Source: DATAVK01 sp036267755
GTDB taxonomy: Bacteria > Actinomycetota > Actinomycetes > JAFAQI01
DNA: 45,392 nt
Assembly: GCA_036267755.1 (NCBI GenBank)
Contig: DATAVK010000121.1
Location: 1-45,392, forward strand
Reading direction: 5' to 3'
The position numbers and the translations under genes were made by a program. This document shows, piece after piece, positions 22,181 to 31,008 of this stretch (its first letter is position 1; every line of letters begins with the position of its first letter). The notes under the pieces were generated by a model. That model had not been told where the DNA came from, did not search any database, and saw only the letters and a program-made list of their open reading frames with translations.

Positions 22181-23662
22181 CTAGCCGTCCGTGGCCTCGG
22201 CGACGGCGACGGACGGCGTCGGTGCGGAGACACAAGGGCTTTCCCCCGCGGATGCCTGCGTGAAGAAGGTCCGGTACTGTGCCACGATCTCGGGGCTGGT
22301 GCTGGCGATCATCGCGTTGTCGGACAGGGCGGCGGCATTGACCGAGAAGTCCTGAGAGCCAAAGACTGCCTCGCTCACGCCAGCGCCGGTGTCGATGATC
22401 AATCCCTTGTCGTGCTGGATCCGGCACATCGGAGCGAAGCTCTCGATGAGTCCCTGCGCCGGTGGGTGCTCCAACAGCAGGTGGATCGCACAGCCCTCCG
22501 ATTGAAGCCGGCTCAGCTGGTTGGTGAGCGCTGCATCGTGGAGGAACAGGCTCATCCCGTCGATCTCGCCACCCGGGACGCACGTCAGGTTCGAGAGAGC
22601 GTCGACCAGGCCGTCGGTTGGCTGCGGGGCTAAGTACAGGGCGTTGCCGTCGCCATCGGGCACCCAGCCGGTCACGATGTCGGGGGTCGGGCAAGTTCCA
22701 GAACCGCAGGCGACCATGGCGTTGAAGTGCGTCACCAGGGCGGCGTACAGCGGTTGATCGTCGTACAGGTACAGGCCGGACTCACGAGTTCCGCGCCACT
22801 GCTCCCTGGTCCAGTTGGCCGACGTGGACAGCACCGCCGGGGGTCCCCATCGGGTCGCGGAGACCGTCATCCATTTCGAGTGTGGGATCGCCGCGGGGTC
22901 CGAACTCACGCAGCCGCGGTAGCAGGAACTCAGCGTCGCGAACGTGCGTAGCGCGGCGGTGGCCTTGTCCCAGTTCAGGCTGCTGCTGACCTCGTAGATC
23001 TGTTGTCCGATCAACACATTCACGGTCACGTGGTGGTAGGTGTGCATCAAGGCCAGGTCGGCGAGGATCAGGTCGGTATCAGGGTCGCCCGGTTCGATGA
23101 ACCACGACTTGATGTCGATGGTGGCGCCGTCGGCCGCGGAACAGATCAACGCTGCGATGTTCTTGGCGAGTTGCGAGCCGACGGTCGACAGGTCGGTCCA
23201 GACCGCTTCATCGGTCGGGTCCTTCAACGGCGTACAGGTCGTGACCGGGTTGGTCTGTACCCGGACGGTGCGGCTTCGGTAGCGACCGTTCTTGAGGAAG
23301 AAGGTCGTCTTTCCCTGGCCCGGCTTGACGGTTCGCTGGAACCGGCCGGCTGCCAGTCGCCGAGTGCTGGAGACACCCTTATAGCGCGTCACGAGGACGC
23401 TGCCCTTCGACGCCCGACCGGCGACTGTGACCGGAGAACCCACGAGCAACGATCGGTCGCTGACGTGCAACGTCAGCGTCGGCTTGGGCTTCGGCGTCTG
23501 GGGCGCAGCGAACGCCGGAGCGACCAGGGCCGCGACGAGAACGCCCGCCATCGCCGGGACGGTGAGGTAGCGGTTCACGCGCACGACGACCAAGCGCCGG
23601 GCTGATCCGTGACGCACTTGGACAAGTAGCGACCGGCGCCATGAACCCTCACATATCGCCAC
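22181..23662 (-). CDS. Secreted phospholipase D-like protein with asymmetric HKD motifs
   Basis: 493 residues. An Arg-rich N-terminus then LTVPAMAGVLVAALVAPAFA and cleavage near A52-A53 form a signal peptide. Residues about 62-137 look like a small beta-sandwich. The remainder is a two-lobed PLD fold: lobe 1 has H261-x-K263 followed by STSANWT, but position 268, where the motif needs Asp, is Ser; lobe 2 has a complete motif H417-x-K419-x4-D424 followed by FGSQDFSVNAA. Several cysteines fit a secreted protein. GTG 23662 has GAGGGGG upstream; GTG 23578 would give a shorter signal peptide. It follows the AftA-like gene by 86 nt. PLD-type phosphodiesterase or transphosphatidylase acting outside the cell is likely, unless the Ser disables it. 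Confidence 0.82.
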   Translation of the reverse strand: MAICEGSWRRSLLVQVRHGSARRLVVVRVNRYLTVPAMAGVLVAALVAPAFAAPQTPKPKPTLTLHVSDRSLLVGSPVTVAGRASKGSVLVTRYKGVSSTRRLAAGRFQRTVKPGQGKTTFFLKNGRYRSRTVRVQTNPVTTCTPLKDPTDEAVWTDLSTVGSQLAKNIAALICSAADGATIDIKSWFIEPGDPDTDLILADLALMHTYHHVTVNVLIGQQIYEVSSSLNWDKATAALRTFATLSSCYRGCVSSDPAAIPHSKWMTVSATRWGPPAVLSTSANWTREQWRGTRESGLYLYDDQPLYAALVTHFNAMVACGSGTCPTPDIVTGWVPDGDGNALYLAPQPTDGLVDALSNLTCVPGGEIDGMSLFLHDAALTNQLSRLQSEGCAIHLLLEHPPAQGLIESFAPMCRIQHDKGLIIDTGAGVSEAVFGSQDFSVNAAALSDNAMIASTSPEIVAQYRTFFTQASAGESPCVSAPTPSVAVAEATDG

Positions 23663-23748
23663 ATCACCCCCTCATCGTCGGGCGACCCGGCGCCAACCTT
23701 GAACCGAGAGCCGAGCAGAGTGAGGGGGTGGCGCCGGAACTCCGGACT

Positions 23749-25737
23749 TCAGCTGCCCGCGACGGGACGACGGACCGCGACAACGACCGATTTCGGCAGC
23801 CGGACGATGCGGAAGTCGCTGCGATCGAACGAGGAAGGGGAGAAGCCCACGCTCGTGACGAAGTGCCAGCGACCGTCGCTGTGGTTGGCGTGCAACACGA
23901 ACGCATCGATCGGACCGAACGGGGTGGTCGCGGAGGCGCGCGCGAAGGCGGCGGGGTCGGTGATCCCAGCCAGCCGCTGTAGTGCGGCGTATCGGTCGTC
24001 CCAACGCTCGAAGGTGTTGGCGGACTGTCGGAACGGCGAAACGTACCCGTCGTCGGCATAGAACGAGAACAACCGTTGGTCGAAGCTCAGGACGACCGGG
24101 TTGGCGTTCGGTCCCGCGACGGAGGTGATGACCTGCTGCACCTGTTGGGCCGGGAACGGGTAGACGTGCACCAACGACGGCGGTGCGTACTTCGGGACTT
24201 GCCCGTCCGGTAACGGCTCGATCTGCGCCCGGGTGGCGAGGTTCTCCGCACCCGCGGGTGGGCAGGCGGGGCTGCATCCCGCGGCGACGTTGCTGATCCC
24301 GCGCGGCGCCGGCATCAGTGCTTCCCAGCCCTGGACCGCCGTCCAGGAGACGAGAACGGCAACCGCGACCAACGCCAGCTCAGCCCGACGCCCCGGCGTC
24401 ACCTGAACGCGGCGGCCAACCATCGGCCACGTCTCGACAACCGTAAGGACGCCCGCCGCGACCAACGTGATCCCGGTCAGTCGTTCGGTGTACTCCAGGT
24501 ATCCGGTGTGGTCGTTGTGGACGGTGTTCAACAGGAACAGACCGTGGTAGGCGAACGCGCTGGCGGCGATGAGCAGCAGCGGAAGCGCCCACCAGGTGGT
24601 ACGGCGGTACCACACCACCCCGAACAGGCCGAGGATCTCGAGGATGCTGAGCACGCTGGCTTGCAGGAAGGGCATTCCCAGCGGAGACAGGACGATCTCG
24701 GGAGCGAGGAACAGGTCGGAGATCCGGTTGCCACCCTTGGTGAGGGTGGTGACCACGAACGGTACGACGTACCACGACGCCACAACGAATGCCGTGACGA
24801 CGACCCCGAGCAGGTGGAGGAGACGGACCCGTCGGGTCGCCGCCTCGCGCAGCCCCAGCGCCACGAGGACGACGATGCCGAGCCCCGCGAAGACGAGGTA
24901 CGCCGAGTAGGTGAGGACGATCAATCCCCCGATGATCCCCGCCGACAGCCAGTGCATACCGCCGCGCTCACGCGTCAGCCCGGCGAAGGTGGCGAGGATC
25001 CAGGGCAGGATCACCACGAGCGTGACGAACTCGTAGCCCTTGCTGGCGTCGGTGATCACCACTGGGGCGAGCGCGACCAGGACGAAGGCGACGGCCGGGC
25101 TCACGAACCGACGCCAGAGCAGGTAGCCGAGCAGCAGGGAGCCCGTCCACAGCACGATCTGCGCGTCGTGGAACAGCCTCCAGGCCGGCAGGTTGACGAC
25201 GTCGGAGGCGCGTCCCACCAGCCAGGGGAACAGCGGCGGGTACTCCGTCGCGAGGTGAGGGACGACCGCATCGTTCGGCAGCCAGCTGGTCGCGTCCTTG
25301 GTGGCCATTGCCACCAGTCGCCCCTGGTCGCCCGTCATCTCGCCGTACCCAAATGGGGTTCCGTGCAGTGCGGCGGCCATGGTGAGGGCGAACCACGAGG
25401 CATAGGCACCGAGTCCGACCCCGACGATGACGCCGGATCGCCGGAACAGGGCCACGACGAGCAGGACTGCGCCGATTGGGGCCCCTACCGCGATCGGCAT
25501 GATCGACCCGCCGACGGTGAACGGGTCACGGTTGAACACGTGCACGATCAGCAAGGCGACCGGGACCCCGACGATCCAGGTAACAACCGCAGCGAGGCAG
25601 TCGGCGTGCCACCAGGCGGCCGAGCGCAGGCTGCGTCCGGTTGGCCAACGGGACCGGTCTGGGGCACGCCCGGCAGCGGGCTGATCGCCCACCGCGCCGG
25701 AGCCGTCTGCGGCGCGCTCGGCGACCTGCTTGGACAT
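23749..25737 (-). CDS. Polytopic GT-C glycosyltransferase, AftA-like (arabinofuranosyltransferase) candidate
   Basis: 662 residues with about 11-13 membrane helices followed by a 190-residue extracytoplasmic C-terminal domain. After TM3 the loop GYGEMTGDQGRLVAMATKDA and then ATEYPPLFPWLVGR match the acidic D-Q and Y-P-P motifs of AftA, which transfers the first arabinofuranose to galactan from decaprenyl-phosphoryl-arabinose. The C-terminal domain (FDQRLFSFYADDGYVSPF, NTFERWDDRYAALQRLAGI) matches the AftA C-terminal region in general form. Size agrees with AftA (about 640). I have no proof of donor or acceptor. ATG 25737 has TAGGCT 7 nt upstream, and is chosen over upstream codons that overlap the divergent gene. 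Confidence 0.7.
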   Translation of the reverse strand: MSKQVAERAADGSGAVGDQPAAGRAPDRSRWPTGRSLRSAAWWHADCLAAVVTWIVGVPVALLIVHVFNRDPFTVGGSIMPIAVGAPIGAVLLVVALFRRSGVIVGVGLGAYASWFALTMAAALHGTPFGYGEMTGDQGRLVAMATKDATSWLPNDAVVPHLATEYPPLFPWLVGRASDVVNLPAWRLFHDAQIVLWTGSLLLGYLLWRRFVSPAVAFVLVALAPVVITDASKGYEFVTLVVILPWILATFAGLTRERGGMHWLSAGIIGGLIVLTYSAYLVFAGLGIVVLVALGLREAATRRVRLLHLLGVVVTAFVVASWYVVPFVVTTLTKGGNRISDLFLAPEIVLSPLGMPFLQASVLSILEILGLFGVVWYRRTTWWALPLLLIAASAFAYHGLFLLNTVHNDHTGYLEYTERLTGITLVAAGVLTVVETWPMVGRRVQVTPGRRAELALVAVAVLVSWTAVQGWEALMPAPRGISNVAAGCSPACPPAGAENLATRAQIEPLPDGQVPKYAPPSLVHVYPFPAQQVQQVITSVAGPNANPVVLSFDQRLFSFYADDGYVSPFRQSANTFERWDDRYAALQRLAGITDPAAFARASATTPFGPIDAFVLHANHSDGRWHFVTSVGFSPSSFDRSDFRIVRLPKSVVVAVRRPVAGS

Positions 25738-25744
25738 TGACGAC

Positions 25745-25750
25745 AGCCTA
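25745..25750 (-). promoter_or_regulatory. TAGGCT -10 box, leaderless AftA-like gene
   Basis: TAGGCT (25750 to 25745, minus strand), seven bases, then ATG 25737. Shares its hexamer with the divergent promoter at 25809 and with dapD. Confidence 0.6.
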
Positions 25751-25786
25751 GCTATCGGGTTGAGGCACCCGGGTGAACCGCAGGAA

Positions 25787-25799
25787 TGAGTTTCACTCA
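25787..25799. repeat. Short palindrome in divergent promoter region
   Basis: TGAG-TTTCA-CTCA is an inverted repeat 10 bp upstream of the TAGGCT box of the GT2-methyltransferase gene, around its expected -30 region. It could be an operator; arms of 4 bp are short enough to arise by chance. Confidence 0.3.
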
Positions 25800-25808
25800 C
25801 AGGTTGAC

Positions 25809-25814
25809 TAGGCT
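25809..25814 (+). promoter_or_regulatory. TAGGCT -10 box, leaderless GT2-methyltransferase gene
   Basis: TAGGCT, seven bases (TGCGGGC), then GTG 25822. The box decides the start: the in-frame ATG at 25786 lies upstream of it and would not be on the transcript. Confidence 0.6.
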
Positions 25815-25821
25815 TGCGGGC

Positions 25822-27351
25822 GTGACGAGCCAGCAGGAGACATCTCAAAGCCGGTGGGGACGAAAGCCTCGGATCGGTGTCCTGGTGGTGGCCTACAACG
25901 CGGTGACGACGCTGGCCAGCGTCCTCGACCGAATCCCAGCTGACTTCCGCGACCAGATCACCGAGATCTTGGTCTGCGACGACGCCAGCGGGGACGCGAC
26001 CCACCTGGTCGCGTTGGGGTATCAGCAACTGGCTCCGGAACTACCGATGACCGTGATCCGGCATCGGGAGAACTTGGGGTACGGCGGGAACCAGAAGGCG
26101 GGCTACCGGCTCGCCATCGAGCACGACCTCGACATCGTCGTGCTGCTGCATGGCGACGGGCAGTACGCGCCGGAGTGTCTCGGGTCGATCGTCGAGCCGC
26201 TGGTTAGTGGTCGGGCCGATGCCGTGATGGGTTCCCGAATGATGGAGCCGAAGGCGGCGCTGCGCGGCGGGATGCCCCGCTACAAGTACGTCGGCAACCG
26301 GGTGCTCACGAGGTTCGAGAACGCCGTCGCGGGCGCCGACCTGACGGAGTGGCACTCGGGATACCGCGCCTACACGGTGGATGCGCTCAAATCGATTGCC
26401 TTCAGCCGCAACTCCGACGGTTTCAACTTCGACACGCAGATCATCATCCAGCTCATCGACAGCGGTAAGCGAATCGTCGAGGTGCCGATCCCGACGTATT
26501 ACGGCGACGAGGTCTGTTACGTCGACGGGTTGCGCTACGCGAAGGACGTGTCGAAGGACGTCATCAGCTACCGGCTGGGGAAGATGGGGTTCTCCAGCGG
26601 AGACATCGGCAGCGTCAATACCGAGTACGGGCTCAAGGACGACGAATCGAGTTCCCACGGTCTGATCCTGTCGTTCCTGGCCGATCTCCCGCCGTCCAAG
26701 GTGCTGGACCTGGGCTGCTCGAGCGGCCTCCTGGCCGAGCGGATCAGGGCGATGGGCCACCGGGTCACGGGCGTCGACCGAGAGGCCTTCCCCGAGACAC
26801 TCGAGCGCGTCGACGAGTTCGTCGCCGGGGACCTCGAGGAGGGAGTCCCGCCGGAGGTCGGAACCGGGTTCGACGTCGTCATCGCGGGCGATGTGCTGGA
26901 GCACCTCCGACAGCCCGAGCGGCTGCTCGAGGAAGTCCCGGGTGTGATGAAGGCGGACGGTCGGCTGATCGTGTCGGTGCCAAACTTCGGCCACTGGTAT
27001 CCCCGGCTGCGAACCCTGCTAGGGGTCTTCGACTACGACCAGCGCGGGATCCTCGACAAGACCCACTACCGATTCTTCACGCGCAAGAGTCTCAATCGGC
27101 TGCTGCGTAACGCGGGGTTCGAGGTACGGCGGCACAGCGAGGTCGGGCTCCCGTTCGCCGTACTGGCACCTGACAGCGGGAGCACGTCGGCGCGCACCCG
27201 CCTCGTGCGCGCCCTCGACCGGGTATCCGTGTCGGTCCGGCCGACGCTATTCGCCTACCAGTTCGTCCTGCATCTCGAGCAGGCGCCCGCGGGTGACCTG
27301 GTGACTTCTGGTGCTGTCAACGATGGGGAGCTGCACGACCGAGCCAGCTGA
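25822..27351 (+). CDS. Bifunctional GT2 glycosyltransferase / class I SAM methyltransferase
   Basis: 509 residues. Residues 17-250 are a family 2 glycosyltransferase of the polyprenyl-phosphate-sugar synthase type: RIGVLVVAYNAVTTLASVL, CDDASGD (53-58), ENLGYGGNQKAGY, LLHGDGQYAPE (109-118) and DLTEWHSGYRAY. Residues about 275-430 are a methyltransferase: VLDLGCSSGLLAERI (294-308) binds SAM and GDVLEHL (356-362) is motif IV-like, followed by VSVPNFGHWYPR and THYRFFTRKSLNRLLRNAGF, the usual ending of this group. Acts on the cytosolic face, making a lipid-linked sugar and perhaps methylating the sugar. Divergent from the AftA-like gene (84 bp apart). Its 3' end overlaps gtrA by 105 bp, convergently. 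Confidence 0.88.
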   Translation: MTSQQETSQSRWGRKPRIGVLVVAYNAVTTLASVLDRIPADFRDQITEILVCDDASGDATHLVALGYQQLAPELPMTVIRHRENLGYGGNQKAGYRLAIEHDLDIVVLLHGDGQYAPECLGSIVEPLVSGRADAVMGSRMMEPKAALRGGMPRYKYVGNRVLTRFENAVAGADLTEWHSGYRAYTVDALKSIAFSRNSDGFNFDTQIIIQLIDSGKRIVEVPIPTYYGDEVCYVDGLRYAKDVSKDVISYRLGKMGFSSGDIGSVNTEYGLKDDESSSHGLILSFLADLPPSKVLDLGCSSGLLAERIRAMGHRVTGVDREAFPETLERVDEFVAGDLEEGVPPEVGTGFDVVIAGDVLEHLRQPERLLEEVPGVMKADGRLIVSVPNFGHWYPRLRTLLGVFDYDQRGILDKTHYRFFTRKSLNRLLRNAGFEVRRHSEVGLPFAVLAPDSGSTSARTRLVRALDRVSVSVRPTLFAYQFVLHLEQAPAGDLVTSGAVNDGELHDRAS

Positions 27352-27783
27352 GGTCTGCGGATCGTGCTTCCACACGACACCGCGATAGCTGACGTACCGG
27401 GCCGCCGTTCCCAGCGCGATGCCCAGCAGGTTGGCGACGTTCAGTGCGAGAACGCTGGCGAGACCCAGCCCGTGGCGGACTATGACGAGCGGCAGCAGCC
27501 CGAGAGCCACGCTCGCCAGCGTCACCGCGACGAATACCGGGACCTCCCGGCGTATCCCACCGCCGTCCCGATGACGGAAGGTGATGAATCGGTGGCCGAA
27601 GAACGCCATGACGCCCGTGATGACCATGTCGATCGCCTTGGCCAGAACCGGGGTAATCCCGAGCTTGAACGCGAAGACGTTGAACAGCACCAGATCGGTG
27701 GCTAGGCAGATCCCGCCGACGACACCAAAGGCAGCCAGTTCAGCGTGCAGGCGTTGCCAAAGCCGCTGCAGGGTCCCGTCCAC
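27247..27783 (-). CDS. GtrA-family membrane protein (putative polyprenyl-linked sugar flippase)
   Basis: 178 residues, four membrane helices: LAAFGVVGGICLATDLVLFNVF, AKAIDMVITGVMAFFGHRFITF, VPVFVAVTLASVALGLLPLVIV and VLALNVANLLGIALGTAARYV. The N-R/H-x-F-T-F element (GHRFITFRH) after helix 2 and YRGVVWKH near the end are GtrA hallmarks. The family is thought to translocate polyprenyl-phosphate sugars. GTG 27783 is preferred, with TATTCT 8 nt upstream; TTG 27804 is an upstream alternative. The last 34 residues are encoded opposite the end of the GT2-methyltransferase gene. Confidence 0.88.
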   Translation of the reverse strand: MDGTLQRLWQRLHAELAAFGVVGGICLATDLVLFNVFAFKLGITPVLAKAIDMVITGVMAFFGHRFITFRHRDGGGIRREVPVFVAVTLASVALGLLPLVIVRHGLGLASVLALNVANLLGIALGTAARYVSYRGVVWKHDPQTSAGSVVQLPIVDSTRSHQVTRGRLLEMQDELVGE

Positions 27784-27791
27784 TGGCCTAC

Positions 27792-27797
27792 AGAATA
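27792..27797 (-). promoter_or_regulatory. TATTCT -10 box before gtrA
   Basis: TATTCT (27797 to 27792, minus strand), eight bases, then GTG 27783. It is the closest of the set to TATAAT-like boxes and lies just beyond the ychF stop (27807-27805). Confidence 0.5.
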
Positions 27798-27804
27798 GCG
27801 TCAA

Positions 27805-28881
<1,077 letters not shown>

Positions 28882-28918
28882 GCCTCCATTGTCGGGCATC
28901 CCGCGCCCCAGACCCGAA

Positions 28919-28991
28919 GATGATCATGACGCTCTCGTCGGGACGCGCCGAGCGGCCGCCAGCGTGTTGCGACGAAAGCGTCATGATCATC
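28919..28991. repeat. 73-bp imperfect inverted-repeat element
   Basis: Arms of 22 bp at 28919-28940 and 28970-28991 are reverse complements with a single mismatch; the first 15 bases of the left arm are GATGATCATGACGCT. Each arm contains the palindrome ATGATCAT. The 29-bp loop is GC-rich. It lies between divergent ychF and rmuC, with no coding content. It could be a REP/MITE-like mobile or repeated intergenic element, or a structured upstream region. No T-run follows, so a simple terminator is unlikely. Confidence 0.85.
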
Positions 28992-29049
28992 GCGGGAGCG
29001 TGGCGCGTCACTGGCGGAAACTGTCGGATCCGCGGGTCACGATGCACTC

Positions 29050-30480
29050 ATGGACGTGACCACAGTCGTCATCGCGCTCGTCACGCTCGTCGCCGGCCTG
29101 GCAGCGGGCTGGGCACTTGCCCGCACCCGAGGTGTCACCGACAGCGCGACCGCGATCGCCGAGCGCGATGCCGCGCGTGCCGACATCCAGACGCTGCGTG
29201 CCGAGCGGGACCGGATGGCCGCCGAGGCCAGCGCTGCCCGCAACGCCGCCGCCGACGCCTCGGCCCGGCTCGAGACCGAGCGCGCCGCCGCGCTGGAGAA
29301 GGTCGCCATGCTCCAGCAGGCAGAGGCGAACTTCACGGACGCCTTCGCCCGGCTGTCACAGGAGGCTCTGGCACGCAACAACACCCAGTTCCTCGAAGCG
29401 GCCGACAGCCGGTTCGCGCTCGCCGGCAAGCCGCTGACCGAGACGCTCGGCAAGGTCGAGCAGCAGCTCCGAGAGATCGAGAAGGAGCGGATGGGTACGA
29501 CGGAGCGGCTCACCGAGCAGATCAACGGGATGCGCCTGGCGGGCGAGACGCTGCGGATCGAGACGACCGCGCTCGTGAACGCGCTCAGCAAGCCGCAGGC
29601 GCGCGGTCGGTGGGGTGAGCTGCAACTGCGCAAGTGTGTGGAGTTCGCCGGCATGACGGACCGTTGCGACTTCACCGAGCAGACATCGGTGACGACCAGT
29701 GACGGTCTGCTCCGACCGGACCTCGTCGTCCGGCTGACCGGCGGCAAGAACCTCGTCGTCGACTCGAAGGTCACCCTGGCGGCCTACCTGGAGGCGCACG
29801 AGGCGACCGACGAGCTGGTGCGCGAGCAGCGGCTCGACGCCCACGCCCGGCACCTGCGCAAGCACGTCGAGCAGCTAGCCGCAAAGTCCTACTGGTCGCA
29901 GTTCAATCCGACGCCGGAGTTCGTCATGCTGTTCGTGCCGGGTGAGGCGTTCCTCGCGCCGGCGCTGGACCGGGACCCCACGCTGCTCGAGGACGCGCTC
30001 AAGCAGCGGGTGCACATCGTGACGCCGACGTCGTTGGTCTCGGCGCTGCGCACGGTGGCCTACACCTGGCAGCAGGACGCGCTCGCGGATAACGCGCGAG
30101 AGGTCTTCGAGCTCGGCCGCGAGCTGTACAAGCGGCTCGGCACGATGGGCGGCCACGTCGACAAGCTGGGTCGGTCGCTCAGCCGCGCCGTGACCGACTA
30201 CAACGGCACCGTCGGATCCTTGGAGAGCCAGGTGCTGGTCACCGCCCGCAAGCTCCACCAGCTGCAGGTGACGGACGAGCTGCTGGCCGAGCCAGCCGGG
30301 ATCGAGGCCTCGGTGCGACCGCTGTCGAAGATGGAGCTCGTGGCCTCGGCGGAGCAGTCCCGCGCCCTGGTGGCGCTACCGAGCGCTCAGCCGGCGCTGA
30401 CCGAGCCCGAGCTCGATCGGGTCGAGGACTATGGCATCGAGTTGACCCTCGACGACGCGGAGCAGCGCAAGCTGAGCTAA
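29050..30480 (+). CDS. rmuC: RmuC-family DNA recombination protein
   Basis: 476 residues. A membrane helix at 5-24 (VVIALVTLVAGLAAGWALA), a long coiled coil from about 35 to 170 rich in Ala/Glu/Arg, then the RmuC nuclease-like domain: QARGRWGELQLRKCVEFAGM, RPDLVVRLTGGKNLVVDSKVTLAAYLEA (PD-(D/E)xK-like core), FVMLFVPGEAFLAPALDRDP and VHIVTPTSLVSALRTVAYTWQQ. RmuC limits inversions at short inverted repeats in E. coli; its exact activity is unproven. ATG 29050 gives the helix at the N-terminus. The 73-bp inverted repeat ends 58 bp upstream. Confidence 0.93.
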   Translation: MDVTTVVIALVTLVAGLAAGWALARTRGVTDSATAIAERDAARADIQTLRAERDRMAAEASAARNAAADASARLETERAAALEKVAMLQQAEANFTDAFARLSQEALARNNTQFLEAADSRFALAGKPLTETLGKVEQQLREIEKERMGTTERLTEQINGMRLAGETLRIETTALVNALSKPQARGRWGELQLRKCVEFAGMTDRCDFTEQTSVTTSDGLLRPDLVVRLTGGKNLVVDSKVTLAAYLEAHEATDELVREQRLDAHARHLRKHVEQLAAKSYWSQFNPTPEFVMLFVPGEAFLAPALDRDPTLLEDALKQRVHIVTPTSLVSALRTVAYTWQQDALADNAREVFELGRELYKRLGTMGGHVDKLGRSLSRAVTDYNGTVGSLESQVLVTARKLHQLQVTDELLAEPAGIEASVRPLSKMELVASAEQSRALVALPSAQPALTEPELDRVEDYGIELTLDDAEQRKLS

Positions 30481-30495
30481 CAGACGCCGATCGGG

Positions 30496-30996
30496 TCAGC
30501 TCCGGTCGTGGTCGCCGGTCGCGCCGTCGATGAGCTCCCGGACCACGTCCATATGGCCGGCGTGGCGCGCGGTCTCCTCGATCATGTGGATCAGCACCCA
30601 GCGCATCGAGACCTGGTCGCCGAACCACGCGTCGCCGAGAGCATCCAGATCGACCTCGTCAATCACGGCGTCGGCGGCCCGACGGGCCCGGTCGTAGAAC
30701 GCCAGCACCTCTGCGGTGGTCAGCTCGGGCGCCACCCGGAACTCTGAGGCGTCGTCGTCCACACGGAAGGGCAGCGGTTCGACGTCGTAGCCGAAGGTTT
30801 CGCAGAACCAGCCGTACTCCACCGCTGCGAGATGCTGCACCAGGCCGAGCAGGTTGGTGCCGGACGGCGTCATCGGCCGGCGTAGCTGCTCGTCGTCGAG
30901 GCCGGAGACCTTCCACGTGACGACATCGCGATGCCGGTCGAGGCTGACGTGCAAGCTGGTCTTCTCATCGCCGGTGAACGGCACGCGCTGGCCCAT
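30496..30996 (-). CDS. DinB/DUF664 four-helix metal-dependent protein
   Basis: 166 residues. Four-helix bundle with three candidate metal-binding histidines: LVQHLAAVEYGWF in helix 2 and LIHMIEETARHAGHMDVVRELI near the C-terminus. This matches the DUF664/DinB-like group, several members of which use mycothiol as thiol cofactor; mshB in this window makes that plausible. ATG 30996 lies 12 nt after the ispH stop, so it may be co-transcribed. Function in vivo not known. Confidence 0.88.
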   Translation of the reverse strand: MGQRVPFTGDEKTSLHVSLDRHRDVVTWKVSGLDDEQLRRPMTPSGTNLLGLVQHLAAVEYGWFCETFGYDVEPLPFRVDDDASEFRVAPELTTAEVLAFYDRARRAADAVIDEVDLDALGDAWFGDQVSMRWVLIHMIEETARHAGHMDVVRELIDGATGDHDRS

Positions 30997-31008
30997 CCGG
31001 GCAGTGTG

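Noticed and set aside
23672..24277. 201-codon leftward frame within the AftA-like gene
   Set aside because: Out-of-frame Arg/Pro-rich translation of a well-supported membrane protein.
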